A stretch of 38,399 bases of DNA from CAYGAG01 sp964347765 (GCA_964347765.1 CAYGAG010000012.1:1-38399), one strand, 5' to 3'. Numbered from the stretch's first letter, positions 1-9,564 are shown. Program-made: numbers and translations. The notes: generated from the letters alone by a model not told the origin.

Positions 1-1527
1 CCAAAGCCTATCCCCAGAAAGTTTAAAGTTGTGGAGCGGCAGCCACTCTATGAGCCTTTTGCTCATGTAGCCATTGTTCAGGACCCGAAGACGGGCGAAT
101 ACAAATACATATTGGATGAGCTTCAACTGGATCCTTTGGAAAGGAATGTTTATGATCGGATCTTAGAAATCTTGTTGGCTGAGATAGAATCGCCTAAGGA
201 GGAAGTTGTGGATCCCAGAAAGTTCTTTGCAGAAGAGGCTAAGAAGATTGTCGACAAATACCGAATAAGCTTAGGTTGGCTGCCTGACGTTTCTTGGTAC
301 AAGATTCTTTATCATGCTGAGAGAGATCTCGTGGGTTTCGGCAAGATCGATCCGTTGATGAGAGACGGCAACATCGAGGATATTTCGTGTGACGGTGTTG
401 AGAAGCCGGTGTACGTCTGGCATAGGAGGTACGAGAGCATCGAAACGAACCTCGAATTCGAGAACGACGAAGAACTCGATAATGTGGTCGTCAAGCTTGT
501 TCACATGTCTGGCAAACATGTGAGTTCAGCCTTCCCCATAGTGGATGCATCCTTGCCCGGCAAACACAGATTGGCGGTTTGTTACAGACGTGAAGTAACT
601 CCTTTCGGAACTGCCTTCACTATCAGAAAGTTCAGGGAAGATCCCTACTCAATAGTGGATTTGATAAATCTTGGGACGTTCTCAGAAGAGATGGCAGCAT
701 ACTTCTGGACATGTCTTGAGAACAGGGCTTCCATAATGGTGTTGGGGGGAACAGCGGCTGGAAAAACGACGGCTTTGAACGCATTGGCATGTTTAATTAG
801 GCCTGGAAGTAAGATCATCACTATCGAAGAGACTGCGGAACTCAATCTTCCCCATGAAAACTGGGTCTCGCTTATTGCGAGACAGAGTTACGGTCTAGGC
901 GGCAGTAGCGTTGGCGAAGTCACGCTTTTCGATCTTGTGAAAACATCGATGAGACACCGTCCAGACGTACTGATTGTGGGTGAGGTGAGGGGACAGGAAG
1001 CATACGTGCTGTTCCAAGCATTGGCCACAGGGCATGGAGGCATGTGTACAATGCACGCTGACAGCTTGGACTCTGCAATCAAACGTCTAACGCAGAAACC
1101 TATGAACATTTCATCTGCCTACATTCCATTAATGAACATTGTCTTGTCGGTGCAGAGAGTCCGCATAACTAAGGGTGAGGAAAGGAAAGCATTTAGGCGC
1201 ATAATCAACATTCACGAGATCGCAGACTATGAAGACTATAGATGCACATTCAATTGGAATCCAGCGGAAGATGAGTATTTACCTATACTCAGAAAAAGCA
1301 TAATGTTGTCGTCGATATCAGAGAGGGTAGGAACCAGCCAAAAGGATCTACTCGCTGAGATAGAGAGAAGTCAGGATGTACGTCACTGGATGCCGCAACG
1401 CAACATAAGGAGCTATAATGATGTTGCAGCGATAATCGCAGAATATTACGCAAGACCTCGACAGATCTACGGCAAGGTGATTGCAGGGGAAGAGGTAAGG
1501 ACTGTTGCAATATCTAAGAACTCTTGA
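1..1527 (+). CDS. Type II/IV secretion (pilus assembly) ATPase, 5' end cut by the window
   Basis: Hexameric ATPase of the FlaI/TadA/GspE family, which powers assembly of archaeal surface filaments at the cytoplasmic face of the membrane. The frame is open from base 1. The first start-like codon (GTG at 31) lies inside the conserved N-terminal region, so the true start is upstream of the window. Numbered from that GTG, Walker A is GGTAAGKT at 239-246, an Asp-box-like ITIEET follows near 263-268, Walker B is DVLIVGEVRG at 312-321, and the His box (GHGG...MHAD) is at 334-343. All motifs look intact. The next gene, a membrane platform protein, overlaps its 3' end by 23 bases, so the two are translationally linked. 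No FlaH or other archaellum gene is next to it, so a type IV pilus or Tad-like system is more likely than an archaellum. Confidence 0.93.
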   Translation, partial: PKPIPRKFKVVERQPLYEPFAHVAIVQDPKTGEYKYILDELQLDPLERNVYDRILEILLAEIESPKEEVVDPRKFFAEEAKKIVDKYRISLGWLPDVSWYKILYHAERDLVGFGKIDPLMRDGNIEDISCDGVEKPVYVWHRRYESIETNLEFENDEELDNVVVKLVHMSGKHVSSAFPIVDASLPGKHRLAVCYRREVTPFGTAFTIRKFREDPYSIVDLINLGTFSEEMAAYFWTCLENRASIMVLGGTAAGKTTALNALACLIRPGSKIITIEETAELNLPHENWVSLIARQSYGLGGSSVGEVTLFDLVKTSMRHRPDVLIVGEVRGQEAYVLFQALATGHGGMCTMHADSLDSAIKRLTQKPMNISSAYIPLMNIVLSVQRVRITKGEERKAFRRIINIHEIADYEDYRCTFNWNPAEDEYLPILRKSIMLSSISERVGTSQKDLLAEIERSQDVRHWMPQRNIRSYNDVAAIIAEYYARPRQIYGKVIAGEEVRTVAISKNS

Positions 1528-3223
1528 GGCTTGGTCTTTCCGCATCTTCGGAGGAATCGCTCCTTATTTCTTAGAGCATGTATTCGAGTTCAAGGACTAC
1601 CTAGAGAGGGCAAGGATCAAGATCTATCCAGAAACTTATGTTTCATTGATGTTTTTCGTTGCAGTCCTGACGCTTCCTGTTTCAATTTTTGCAATTGTGC
1701 TTTTGCTCCTATGCGGTTTCCTGCCGCTCCTCTTTGTAGTGCCTCTTCCCTTCTACGTGATGATAGGGTTTCTCCTGATTCCAATGTCTAGGGCCAGTGA
1801 TAGGGCTACCGATTTGGAAAGGGAGATGCCTTTTGCGTCTGCCTACATCAGCGTTATGGCATCTGGGGGTATAGCACCTTATACGAGCTTCAAGAGGCTG
1901 TCAGAAGTCGAACTCATGCCAGCGATGCGAAGCGAGGCTAGAGAGATAATAAAAGATGTTGAGATATTCGGAATTGATCCTCTAACGGCAATCGAGAACG
2001 CTTCCAAGAAGAATCCATTAGACGTTTTCAAAGATTTTCTCGCCGGCTATGCATCAACGGTGATCATTGGAGGTGATATAGGGCATTTCTTGGAGAGAAA
2101 GGCGGAAGATATCTTCAAGACCGGAGCTATGCGTGTGAAGGCTGCAGCTGAGAGGCTTGGAATGCTCTTGGAAACCTTCATTATAGTCATGGTCTTGATG
2201 TCTCTCTGCTTCTACATCCTCTTCAGCGTAGAGAACATTTACAGCACCGGCATGTCGAGTTATTCAGGCATACTTCTCTACACGTACTTGTTCACACCAT
2301 TGCTCTCGGTCATGTTCATCTATTTGGCACATAGTATGCAGCCTAAAACGCCCTTAACAGATACTCGCCCATACAAGATATTTGCAGTCTGCAGCATAAT
2401 AGGTCTGATGCTGTTCTTATTGCTGACAAATTTCATGGGATACATTGAACTTCCTGTATTCAGCGCTCTCCAGACGGTAGTTGACCTACCTGTAGCCATC
2501 GCCATAGCCTTAGTTGTAACTACAGCGCCGGCGGCTGTCGTGTATAGCAGAATTTCGAAGAGAAAAGAAAGTATGGAAAGGGGTATCAACAGTTTTCTGA
2601 GAGATCTAACCGAAGTCAGAAAGACTGGGTTATCGCCAGAGCGGTGCATTGAGAACCTGTCTAATCGCGATTATGGAGAGTTCAGCAAGGAACTACGCAA
2701 AATAAGCTCAGAAATATCTTGGGGAGTTGCCATTCGAAGAGTAATCATGGACTTCTTGAGGAGAACGAAGAGCTGGATGAGTCAAATCGTCATGTTTCTA
2801 CTTGTAGAAACGATAGACGTTGGCGGAGGAACAATCGCAATGATAGAGTCATTGGCACGGTTCAACAATCTTACCCAAGAGGTTGAGAAAGAGAAGAAGA
2901 TGTCGGTCCGACCCTACATATTGATGCCCTATTTTGCAGCGATTCTGCTCGTCGCTACAACCACGATGATGATTGGATTCACTGGCGCAACTCTGAGCGC
3001 TCCCGCTGCAGCGGGTGCAGCTGAAGCAGGAACAGACAGTGAAATGGGCTCGATGATATCGATCTTCACGACTTCAGCCATCTTCCACAGCTACCTGATA
3101 GGTTTGGTGGGAGGTAAGATCAGCGAAGAATCAATTGCTGCAGGCTTCAAACATGCTTCTCTACTAGTCATCCTTGCAGTGCTGGCCGCAAAGCTGTTGC
3201 CCATGTTTATAACGTTCGGATGA
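1505..3223 (+). CDS. TadC/FlaJ-type membrane platform protein with two T2SSF domains
   Basis: Polytopic inner platform of an archaeal pilus-type secretion system; it anchors the ATPase and the growing filament. The protein has about 572 residues and eight or more hydrophobic segments (for example around 47-94, 218-242, 255-279, and at the C-terminus). It contains two cytoplasmic F-domain-like regions, roughly 95-215 and 350-470, the usual duplicated arrangement of archaeal FlaJ-like proteins. The start is a TTG at 1505 with a GAGGTAAGG ribosome site 4 bases upstream, inside the end of the ATPase gene. Its stop overlaps the next start as ATGA. The role is from family knowledge; the membrane pattern is visible in the sequence. 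Confidence 0.9.
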   Translation: MQYLRTLEAWSFRIFGGIAPYFLEHVFEFKDYLERARIKIYPETYVSLMFFVAVLTLPVSIFAIVLLLLCGFLPLLFVVPLPFYVMIGFLLIPMSRASDRATDLEREMPFASAYISVMASGGIAPYTSFKRLSEVELMPAMRSEAREIIKDVEIFGIDPLTAIENASKKNPLDVFKDFLAGYASTVIIGGDIGHFLERKAEDIFKTGAMRVKAAAERLGMLLETFIIVMVLMSLCFYILFSVENIYSTGMSSYSGILLYTYLFTPLLSVMFIYLAHSMQPKTPLTDTRPYKIFAVCSIIGLMLFLLLTNFMGYIELPVFSALQTVVDLPVAIAIALVVTTAPAAVVYSRISKRKESMERGINSFLRDLTEVRKTGLSPERCIENLSNRDYGEFSKELRKISSEISWGVAIRRVIMDFLRRTKSWMSQIVMFLLVETIDVGGGTIAMIESLARFNNLTQEVEKEKKMSVRPYILMPYFAAILLVATTTMMIGFTGATLSAPAAAGAAEAGTDSEMGSMISIFTTSAIFHSYLIGLVGGKISEESIAAGFKHASLLVILAVLAAKLLPMFITFG

Positions 3224-4092
3224 GAGAGAAGATGAGAAATAGCACAGCTAGGGAGTCTGGATTAAAGAAAGATAGGAGAGCAATTAGTCCAGCAATCTCC
3301 ACGGTGATACTGACGTGCGCTATTGTAGTTCTACTTCTGGTCACAGTTAGCTTTGCAAACAGTTTCTTGACTGAACGGATTGCGGAGAACGAGTTTGAGG
3401 CAATGATGCAGTTCATGCAAACAGTGGGGCTTCAAGTTGATGATGTAGCATGGACAATCGGTAGGACTCAGACGACTCGTTATGCCAGCCAGTTTGGACG
3501 TCTAAACTTTGAATCGACAGCTTTAAACTATACCGTTTACGTGGACAAAGGCGAAGGATATGTTAATCTTGCTGAGAATTGGACCGGGATTCTTCTTTTC
3601 AACATGCCAATAAGCAAATACTCTGTCACCAACAATTACCATGAACGCCTGTTCCCAAATTTAGACAATTCCTTCCTTCAAAAAGGAACTTCTGCACCAG
3701 TAACCCATGTCTATGTGATTGAAAAGATGCCGATGAGCGATGGCGACTTCATAAGGGTTGTCGTTGCTCCGTCAATAAGAATGCTGAACTCGACGATATC
3801 TACCGGCGCAGAAACTAAGAACTATTTCAAGTTCTACCTGCCCTATCTAAGAAGCGGGACTCATCCCCACCGTTCACAATCTGTGACTCTCACGGGAAAT
3901 TCAGTTTCAGTCGAGAAAGCCGATAATGTAAACAAGATCAAGATACAAGTCTCATTTCTAAAGAGTAGTCTAGGATTTTCTGAAGAGTTCTTTAACTTTG
4001 AAAGTCTCGTAGAAGAAATAGATGTTCCAGACGGATCGATCGTGGAGTTCTATGTAGGCGAAGTGAGTGCTTCGTTGGGGCTTCATGTCTAG
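3220..4092 (+). CDS. Archaeal type IV pilin-like protein with large ectodomain
   Basis: The N-terminus reads basic segment, then RRA, then ISPAISTVILT and a hydrophobic helix. This is the class III signal peptide of archaeal type IV pilins, with probable prepilin-peptidase cleavage after the alanine at about residue 21. The mature part of about 270 residues is far larger than a typical major pilin and carries several N-x-S/T sequons. It is therefore probably a minor or tip pilin, or an adhesin displayed on the filament. Translation is coupled to the platform gene through an ATGA overlap. The ectodomain was not recognised as any named family. Confidence 0.78.
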   Translation: MREKMRNSTARESGLKKDRRAISPAISTVILTCAIVVLLLVTVSFANSFLTERIAENEFEAMMQFMQTVGLQVDDVAWTIGRTQTTRYASQFGRLNFESTALNYTVYVDKGEGYVNLAENWTGILLFNMPISKYSVTNNYHERLFPNLDNSFLQKGTSAPVTHVYVIEKMPMSDGDFIRVVVAPSIRMLNSTISTGAETKNYFKFYLPYLRSGTHPHRSQSVTLTGNSVSVEKADNVNKIKIQVSFLKSSLGFSEEFFNFESLVEEIDVPDGSIVEFYVGEVSASLGLHV

Positions 4093-4113
4093 ATTTCCTA
4101 TGGGGTCTGATAG

Positions 4114-4596
4114 ATGGCACATATAACCATTGAGTATATAATCATGATTCCCATCTTGTTACTGCAGATTTTTCTCTTCCCTTTTTCCGCAGCCTGGCTT
4201 ATGAATATCTGGGTGGATTCACGACGGGATCTTGCACTCCAAGATGTCGCGAGTCATTTGGGGAGTACTATACAGCAAATCTATTTTTCGGTAGACCACG
4301 AAACGATCTCGGCAGTCAAGGTGACGCATTCCCCTGGGCTTCCTCCTTTCATAGAGGATCATTACTATAAGGGAACCGCAACACTGCGTAAAGTATCGGA
4401 TCCAGAACTCAACTCAAGTAAAATCTTGGAGTTAACAGTAGCTCTGGCCGCGACGACTAATGCTGTTACTGCTTCGGTAGTTTTAGGTCCCAACGCAACA
4501 TGGCGCGAATCGGTCTTCATAAGCAATTCAACCCATGCATGTGTGAGTGCTGAGAAGTCTGTCAATGGAACCATATGCCTCTACTTTGGCGAATAG
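4114..4596 (+). CDS. Small pilin-like protein with near-leaderless hydrophobic N-terminus
   Basis: 160-residue secreted or membrane-anchored protein. A TAG stop directly precedes the ATG at 4114, so the N-terminus is fixed as M-A-H-I-T-I-E-Y followed by a hydrophobic helix of about 22 residues. If cleaved after alanine 2, glutamate falls at mature position 5 and tyrosine at 6, as in bacterial Flp/Tad pilins, but there is no basic leader. The remaining 130 residues are an ectodomain with several sequons (NSS, NAT, NST, NGT). It lies in the middle of the filament operon, with 21 bases before it and 10 bases to the next start. The family was not recognised; a minor pilin or pseudopilin is inferred from position and topology. 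Confidence 0.7.
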   Translation: MAHITIEYIIMIPILLLQIFLFPFSAAWLMNIWVDSRRDLALQDVASHLGSTIQQIYFSVDHETISAVKVTHSPGLPPFIEDHYYKGTATLRKVSDPELNSSKILELTVALAATTNAVTASVVLGPNATWRESVFISNSTHACVSAEKSVNGTICLYFGE

Positions 4597-4606
4597 GAGT
4601 GATAAG

Positions 4607-5824
4607 ATGACTGGCTCGACGATAGATCATCTGGTCTCCGTCACGGTTTTCTTAGGAGCAATCCTAATTTTTGTAGGGCTGTTTAATCAGATCATTCAAA
4701 CTGCAGTAATGTATCAACGGCACAGACTTCTCGCGACGAAATGCACTGACTTACTTGACAATATCTCACTGAATCCTGGGTTTCCAGTCCATTGGGGAAA
4801 AACCAACTGTACACCCACAGGCTTCGGTTTACAGGATCCGGAATTCACTCGATATAGACTCAGCCCATTCTCGCTTATGCGACTGCGTTCTTCGACAGGA
4901 GAACCAGTATACTATCCCAAAACCGACTCATACTTCAGCAATATCAGCGTTGGGCATGGTTACCTGTTGGTACCTTTCTCTCAAGCGATTAACTACTCAA
5001 CTGCTGCAAGGCTGCTTGGAGTTAACGGGACGTACGGTTTTCAACTGACTATAACGCCCATCATAACCGTAGCAATATCGGAAGTGCAGTCCAATCCGCT
5101 TGAACTTTCTGTAGACGTTTCTGGAGCTGGCTTCCCGCTAGTCGCGGCCACTGTGAGTTATTGTATGATCATAGTTACGCCGGGAGAGGGCGCCTATCCA
5201 GCTTTTAGTGTAGATTATGGCATCGTCTACACAGATGACAAAGGTTCGGCTTCGATAGAGTTCCCAGATGTTGATGGATCCAAAGAATCTTACGTATTGA
5301 TCGCATACGCTAGTCTTTGCGGATTAGTCGGAATGGGTTATCACGAGCACGTCATCCACGAAGAGAATCGTGTGGTTCCGTTTGTCTCCGATTTTGGAAG
5401 AAGAGAAGTAATAATCGCCCACAGCTATGACGTTCACGGCGGCGATCATCCTGCAGAGATCGCTTACAACGCAACTTTCGTCTTGCTTAGTGATGATTTT
5501 ACCCTTCGTGAACTGTCGATGGGAAATGATACAGGAAAACTTGGCAAAATCAACTATGGTGAAGGCAAACCCTACAAGATAGTTACCATTCCCACATATA
5601 GCCCCGGAATCTTGGTGATAACCTACCGGAAAAGCGCAGTAGAAACAGGTGTGGTCTTGATGCCGTGGGGAATAAGTACTATGGCTTTTCCAGTCACTTT
5701 TGGAGGTGATCCCTATAATAGGGAATGGGTCGCTACAGATATCCGCCAAGTCACAGTTAACGGTATTGCTTACCAAGCCAAACTTGCTCTGTGGAGCTTA
5801 GAAGGATACTGGGTGATTGGATAA
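4607..5824 (+). CDS. Secreted pilin-like protein of the filament operon
   Basis: 405-residue protein starting at the ATG at 4607. A longer frame opens at 4547, but a TAGGAG ribosome site immediately precedes 4607 and the shorter form begins directly with the signal/anchor helix. The N-terminus is M-T-G-S-T-I-D-H followed by about 20 hydrophobic residues, which resembles the gene before it and the gene after it. The rest is a beta-rich-looking ectodomain with many N-x-S/T sequons (NIS, NCT, NYS, NGT, NAT, NDT). One segment around 175-250 (LSVDVSGAGFPL... then TDDKGSASIEFP) resembles Ig-like or carboxypeptidase-regulatory-like folds, though this is only an impression. The stop overlaps the next start by one base. 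Confidence 0.72.
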   Translation: MTGSTIDHLVSVTVFLGAILIFVGLFNQIIQTAVMYQRHRLLATKCTDLLDNISLNPGFPVHWGKTNCTPTGFGLQDPEFTRYRLSPFSLMRLRSSTGEPVYYPKTDSYFSNISVGHGYLLVPFSQAINYSTAARLLGVNGTYGFQLTITPIITVAISEVQSNPLELSVDVSGAGFPLVAATVSYCMIIVTPGEGAYPAFSVDYGIVYTDDKGSASIEFPDVDGSKESYVLIAYASLCGLVGMGYHEHVIHEENRVVPFVSDFGRREVIIAHSYDVHGGDHPAEIAYNATFVLLSDDFTLRELSMGNDTGKLGKINYGEGKPYKIVTIPTYSPGILVITYRKSAVETGVVLMPWGISTMAFPVTFGGDPYNREWVATDIRQVTVNGIAYQAKLALWSLEGYWVIG

Positions 5825-7113
5825 TGATGCGAACAATCGAGATATTTCTGGTGATAACCATCATCACAGGGGCCTTCATAATATCTTCCTTTTTCGCTGT
5901 ATTGCCTTCACCGAGGCAAGTTTCTCCCCTCAATCTTAGAAGACTTGCGATAACAACGCTCCAAACTCTGGACATTGACCATGATCTAAGTGAGATTGTG
6001 TTCAAGGGAGAAGACGACCCGGCCTGGAATGAGCTTCGGGTTGCACTGCCGGCTTGTCTGCCCCCTAATATTGTCTTCAATCTTACGGTCTATGAAGTGG
6101 GGAGCGGAATGGGAACAAAGCTCTACACGCCAGTCATGTCGATCTCCAACGCTGAAAGCCTGGGTGTAGGTTCTGATGCTGCCTCTTATTTGACGGCATC
6201 CTCTAACGTGACCTTCAATGTGATACCTGAAAGAGTCGGAGAACATGGTGTCGGAGGGACCCTGTATATATTGAATTGCAGCGACACCAACGGATGGTGG
6301 ATCACAGGGTACACAAGTCAGGGTCTCGCAATGGATCTCTACAACTTGCTTTCACCATATTTCAAGATTACAGTATTGGTGCAGAATACAACTCAGTTAG
6401 GACAGATATTGGATGGCAATCCGTTGCAGGACGAGACCCTACAACACGCAGTAGTCATAAACACACTGGGCGAAGCAGTGCCTATACCTGAAACCTATGC
6501 AGATGTGTATGATCAGGACTCATATGCTGAGTACTGTTATGAACTAGGCAAGAGAGTGCGTCAGTTCAATTGGACATGGGTCAGCATAGTCGGATATCCG
6601 CTATATTACGTGTGCAACACCGATTATTTCCCAGACAGCCATAATACATGGGGAATCTACGGAATGAGACATGTTGGTACAGGTGGACTGAATGCCTTCC
6701 TTAGAGGACTGGACGATCAGCCTTATTCCTCTAGTGGAGGCTGGATTACTGGAAGTCCTGGCGTCGTATATCTCTCTTCGGATGCAGTGTATTACTGCAA
6801 CTACTATGGCGTTTACCCAGCCAGTTACCAAACAGCCACAAGAGCCTTACCCTCATGGATAACAGATGCATATCACTTGACAGTAACAACCTACATCTTC
6901 GATCCCGTTGATGGCTGGATTGCTGGTGCGGTGTATCGTCACGCTACATCAGGAGCCCTTATAGCATTGGGTCTCACTAGGTCTCCCGACATTAGGCTGA
7001 CTGCTTTGGGTTTATTGTCTGACTACAAACCCCGGCTTTACAGATCTGAATATACAGCAAGCGGTACATCTCGGCTTCTCATTCTGCAATTGGGGCAGAC
7101 AGGAGGCATATGA
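5824..7113 (+). CDS. Secreted pilin-like protein, possible adhesin component
   Basis: 429-residue protein. The start is chosen at ATG 5824 (a second ATG follows at 5827) because it overlaps the previous stop as TAATG and has GGTGAT about six bases upstream. A frame opening at 5791 would add 11 residues inside the previous gene. The N-terminus is M-M-R-T-I-E-I followed by a hydrophobic anchor of about 20 residues. The ectodomain is rich in Tyr, Trp, Gly and Thr and has a segment around 130-260 that could be a Rossmann-like or gasdermin-like layout, but no family was recognised. Placement in the operon is the main evidence for a role on the filament. Confidence 0.7.
   Translation: MMRTIEIFLVITIITGAFIISSFFAVLPSPRQVSPLNLRRLAITTLQTLDIDHDLSEIVFKGEDDPAWNELRVALPACLPPNIVFNLTVYEVGSGMGTKLYTPVMSISNAESLGVGSDAASYLTASSNVTFNVIPERVGEHGVGGTLYILNCSDTNGWWITGYTSQGLAMDLYNLLSPYFKITVLVQNTTQLGQILDGNPLQDETLQHAVVINTLGEAVPIPETYADVYDQDSYAEYCYELGKRVRQFNWTWVSIVGYPLYYVCNTDYFPDSHNTWGIYGMRHVGTGGLNAFLRGLDDQPYSSSGGWITGSPGVVYLSSDAVYYCNYYGVYPASYQTATRALPSWITDAYHLTVTTYIFDPVDGWIAGAVYRHATSGALIALGLTRSPDIRLTALGLLSDYKPRLYRSEYTASGTSRLLILQLGQTGGI
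7101..7106 (+). promoter_or_regulatory. Ribosome binding site deciding a TTG start
   Basis: AGGAGG lies eight bases before the TTG at 7115, inside the last codons of the preceding gene. It supports that rare start for the large pilin-like gene, whose first residues then form a perfect class III signal peptide. Confidence 0.75.
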
Positions 7114-7114
7114 T

Positions 7115-9034
7115 TTGAGAAATAAAGGGCAGTTCTCAATTATTGCAGCGTTACTGGTTGCAGTGGTTCTCATAGCTACAGTTGTTGTCACGTATTCTAC
7201 AATACGTTATAGCCCAATTCAAGATCAACCACAACTGCTGAGCGCAATAGACGAAACGAATTTCGCCATAAAGCAGATTCTAGGCTTCACGGTGGGATAC
7301 TACGGTTCAGTGCTCAAGGTAACAGGAAATCTATCATTTGCGAAGGATCTTGCAATGAGCTACCTTCACAGTGGAATGGTGAACATAGCGAACATGCATC
7401 CTGAGTGGGGAGCTTCTTTCAACTTGGCTAATTCAACTCTTTATGCATACTGGTACATGAACACAAGCTATAGTATGGGAGACCTTGCGGTAACATACAA
7501 CCTGACAGGTCTGGGCATATATGGAATGGCGTATGAGACTTCCTGCTGTCTAACGGTACAGATTAGAGAGACTCTATCAGAAAATCAAACTGAGTTGATC
7601 GTGACCGTGGACGAAGGAGAGCCTCTGATAAATCTAGGCAAGCAAAAATTCAAATTCTACAGATACAGTTTCGCCAATTCTGCATGGGAACTTGTTAGTC
7701 CTACCAGTGAACCTACAATCTTTGCCAACGGCACTTACATAATAGACATACCCCCAAACGTTGACCCATATTCGTATCTTATTCAAGTAGAAGATACCAG
7801 AGGTCTGGTGGTCGTGGCTTCGTCATTCAGCCACTACACATGTACAATCACGTGGAACTCAACTCTCTACTCTACGTTGCAAGACGAAATGCTGGTGGTA
7901 GAGCTGTTGCAAAACGGCACGATGCGATGGCTTGGACAAAACCTACAACTAGCAACTCAAGCAAAACCCCTACCGCCAGTACCTGTAAGATCACTTCGCG
8001 TGAATGAGACCATAAACGGTATAGACCGAGAAGTGCCATTTCAGGTAGAAGATTGGGCGTCGCAATACAGGATACCACTCGGACTGACCAGTAATGCAAG
8101 CGTCTTCGGAAACAGAATGATGCTAGTCTTCTTGGTGAACAAGAACACCTCAAAAGCCACCATATGGTGGGACGGGAGCGACACGGCAACACAAACACCA
8201 TATGGATACGTGAATCGCTACTTCAAAGGAGACGACCCCGATGGTGGGTTATTGACAAATGGAATTCTAACTCTGAATGTGATAACGTCAGGTGACGACT
8301 TTCAAATAGAGTCTACACTTGGGACATCGCAAAACACGGCTCGTTTCATGCGAATCAATAACGAGTGGAGTGTGTACGGGGCAGAACCCGCATTTGCAAT
8401 CCACCACGGAATCGTGAGAGACATAATCCATCAAGAAGCCGAATGGAGCTGGGGAGCAGATAATTGCCCGGACCTGTACGCACACATAGTTCTGACAATT
8501 CCAGCAAATGTAACATACTACACATACCAGCTGAGACTCATGTTTGTGGAATCAAACAAGGATCGAACAATAGCAGATCTCTGCCCTGTAAGAATTGTAG
8601 TCTCCAATGGGCTGCCCCAAACCGAAAACGGTACTGCAAACGGCTATCCAATAGTCTCTAATGTGGGGGGTCTATTTTATAACTTCTCATTGGCAGCCTT
8701 CCAACACCATTGGAGCCAATTCATTTCAGAGTCTCAGGGAGCAGGGATAATGTACACAGACTCGGCTAATCAGATGCTTTACGTATTCGACGATCTAGCA
8801 GGATACAAGACAGCTGCCCTCAAGATATCAAATTCTACGTCCAGAACAATCGAACTGCTTCCAGTGTCAATGGCTTCGGTGTCGTTCCAGTACGCCCTTG
8901 ATGTAACTTGGCATGGAGCCATAGTGACGTTTGATGACACCACTCCCTTATATGAAGAGCAGAACGGCGATCGGACAGGCATGTGGATACTTGTTGAGTA
9001 TCCTCCTGAAATAACTGTCACAACAGAAAGCTAG
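7115..9034 (+). CDS. Large type IV pilin-like surface protein
   Basis: 639-residue protein with an archaeal class III signal peptide. The leader is M-R-N-K-G, the cleavage site is expected after Gly5, and then comes Q-F-S-I-I and a hydrophobic helix to about residue 27. The ectodomain of more than 600 residues has over a dozen N-x-S/T sequons and alternating beta-type stretches, suggesting an exposed, glycosylated tip or side-fibre subunit. It starts at TTG 7115, one base after the previous stop region, and is the last gene of the first filament operon. An 86-base gap with its own TATA-like box follows. No specific family was recognised. Confidence 0.78.
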   Translation: MRNKGQFSIIAALLVAVVLIATVVVTYSTIRYSPIQDQPQLLSAIDETNFAIKQILGFTVGYYGSVLKVTGNLSFAKDLAMSYLHSGMVNIANMHPEWGASFNLANSTLYAYWYMNTSYSMGDLAVTYNLTGLGIYGMAYETSCCLTVQIRETLSENQTELIVTVDEGEPLINLGKQKFKFYRYSFANSAWELVSPTSEPTIFANGTYIIDIPPNVDPYSYLIQVEDTRGLVVVASSFSHYTCTITWNSTLYSTLQDEMLVVELLQNGTMRWLGQNLQLATQAKPLPPVPVRSLRVNETINGIDREVPFQVEDWASQYRIPLGLTSNASVFGNRMMLVFLVNKNTSKATIWWDGSDTATQTPYGYVNRYFKGDDPDGGLLTNGILTLNVITSGDDFQIESTLGTSQNTARFMRINNEWSVYGAEPAFAIHHGIVRDIIHQEAEWSWGADNCPDLYAHIVLTIPANVTYYTYQLRLMFVESNKDRTIADLCPVRIVVSNGLPQTENGTANGYPIVSNVGGLFYNFSLAAFQHHWSQFISESQGAGIMYTDSANQMLYVFDDLAGYKTAALKISNSTSRTIELLPVSMASVSFQYALDVTWHGAIVTFDDTTPLYEEQNGDRTGMWILVEYPPEITVTTES

Positions 9035-9073
9035 TCATGTTTACGCAAAATGCAGATTCCCAATTCATATGAG

Positions 9074-9082
9074 TTAAATAAG
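9074..9082 (+). promoter_or_regulatory. TATA-like promoter for the major-pilin candidate
   Basis: TTAAATAAG lies about 40 bases before the TTG start at 9121 and about 38 bases after the previous stop. Transcription would begin near 9103-9106, giving a leader of about 15 bases. A separate promoter fits a subunit needed in higher amounts than the other filament proteins. Based on sequence match only. Confidence 0.4.
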
Positions 9083-9120
9083 AAATTCGAAGAATCCTAA
9101 ACGGCAACAGGTGAACGATA

Positions 9121-9564
9121 TTGACGAGAAAATCACTAAACTCTAAGAAAGCTATATCTCCTATTCTAGCTACGTTATTACTGATCGTCATAGCTGTAGC
9201 CGCCATAGTAGTCACATACGCTTGGCTGATGACTTATATGAGCAGTGCAGGACAACAAGCAGGAGTACTCCTATACAAAGCAAACATAAGATTCTACGAG
9301 GAAAACAACACGAAAAAAATCGATATTGATATAGGAAACAGAGGGACGTCGGACACAGAAATAGTCCAAGTTTACATTGGAACATCACCGACAGCCCTTC
9401 AAGACCAGACAACAACTCCATCTCTTCCCTTAGGTCTTCTCGCAGATGGCAACCCCATAAGCATGACAGTTGAATACGACTGGACGGCAGGAGCGACATA
9501 TCATTTCAAAATTGTCTCAACAGGACAAACCTTAGAAACATTCGCCGAGCAAGCACCATCATAG
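9121..9564 (+). CDS. Archaeal type IV pilin, probable major subunit
   Basis: 147-residue protein with the classic archaeal pilin N-terminus: a basic leader, then S-K-K-A before ISPILATLLLIVIAVAA, with cleavage expected after the alanine at about residue 11. A short mature domain follows, with a beta-sandwich-like pattern (about 135 residues), as in DUF1628/archaeal pilin N-terminal-domain proteins. Its size is normal for a major pilin, in contrast with the 290-639-residue pilin-like proteins upstream. It starts at TTG 9121 with GGTGA six bases upstream. The prepilin peptidase needed for its maturation is encoded next. Confidence 0.88.
   Translation: MTRKSLNSKKAISPILATLLLIVIAVAAIVVTYAWLMTYMSSAGQQAGVLLYKANIRFYEENNTKKIDIDIGNRGTSDTEIVQVYIGTSPTALQDQTTTPSLPLGLLADGNPISMTVEYDWTAGATYHFKIVSTGQTLETFAEQAPS

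Noticed and set aside
1..3223. ATPase and platform genes as an archaellum (FlaI/FlaJ)
   Set aside because: No FlaH or FlaC-G genes are present and the neighbours are large pilin-like proteins, so a pilus/Tad-like system fits better. Genes upstream of the window could change this.
5324..5776. A 150-residue minus-strand frame opposite a filament gene
   Set aside because: No ribosome site, no recognisable motif; the plus-strand gene is coupled to its neighbours on both sides.
8464..8661. Small plus-strand frame inside the large pilin-like gene
   Set aside because: It is another frame of a well-supported gene and has no features of its own.
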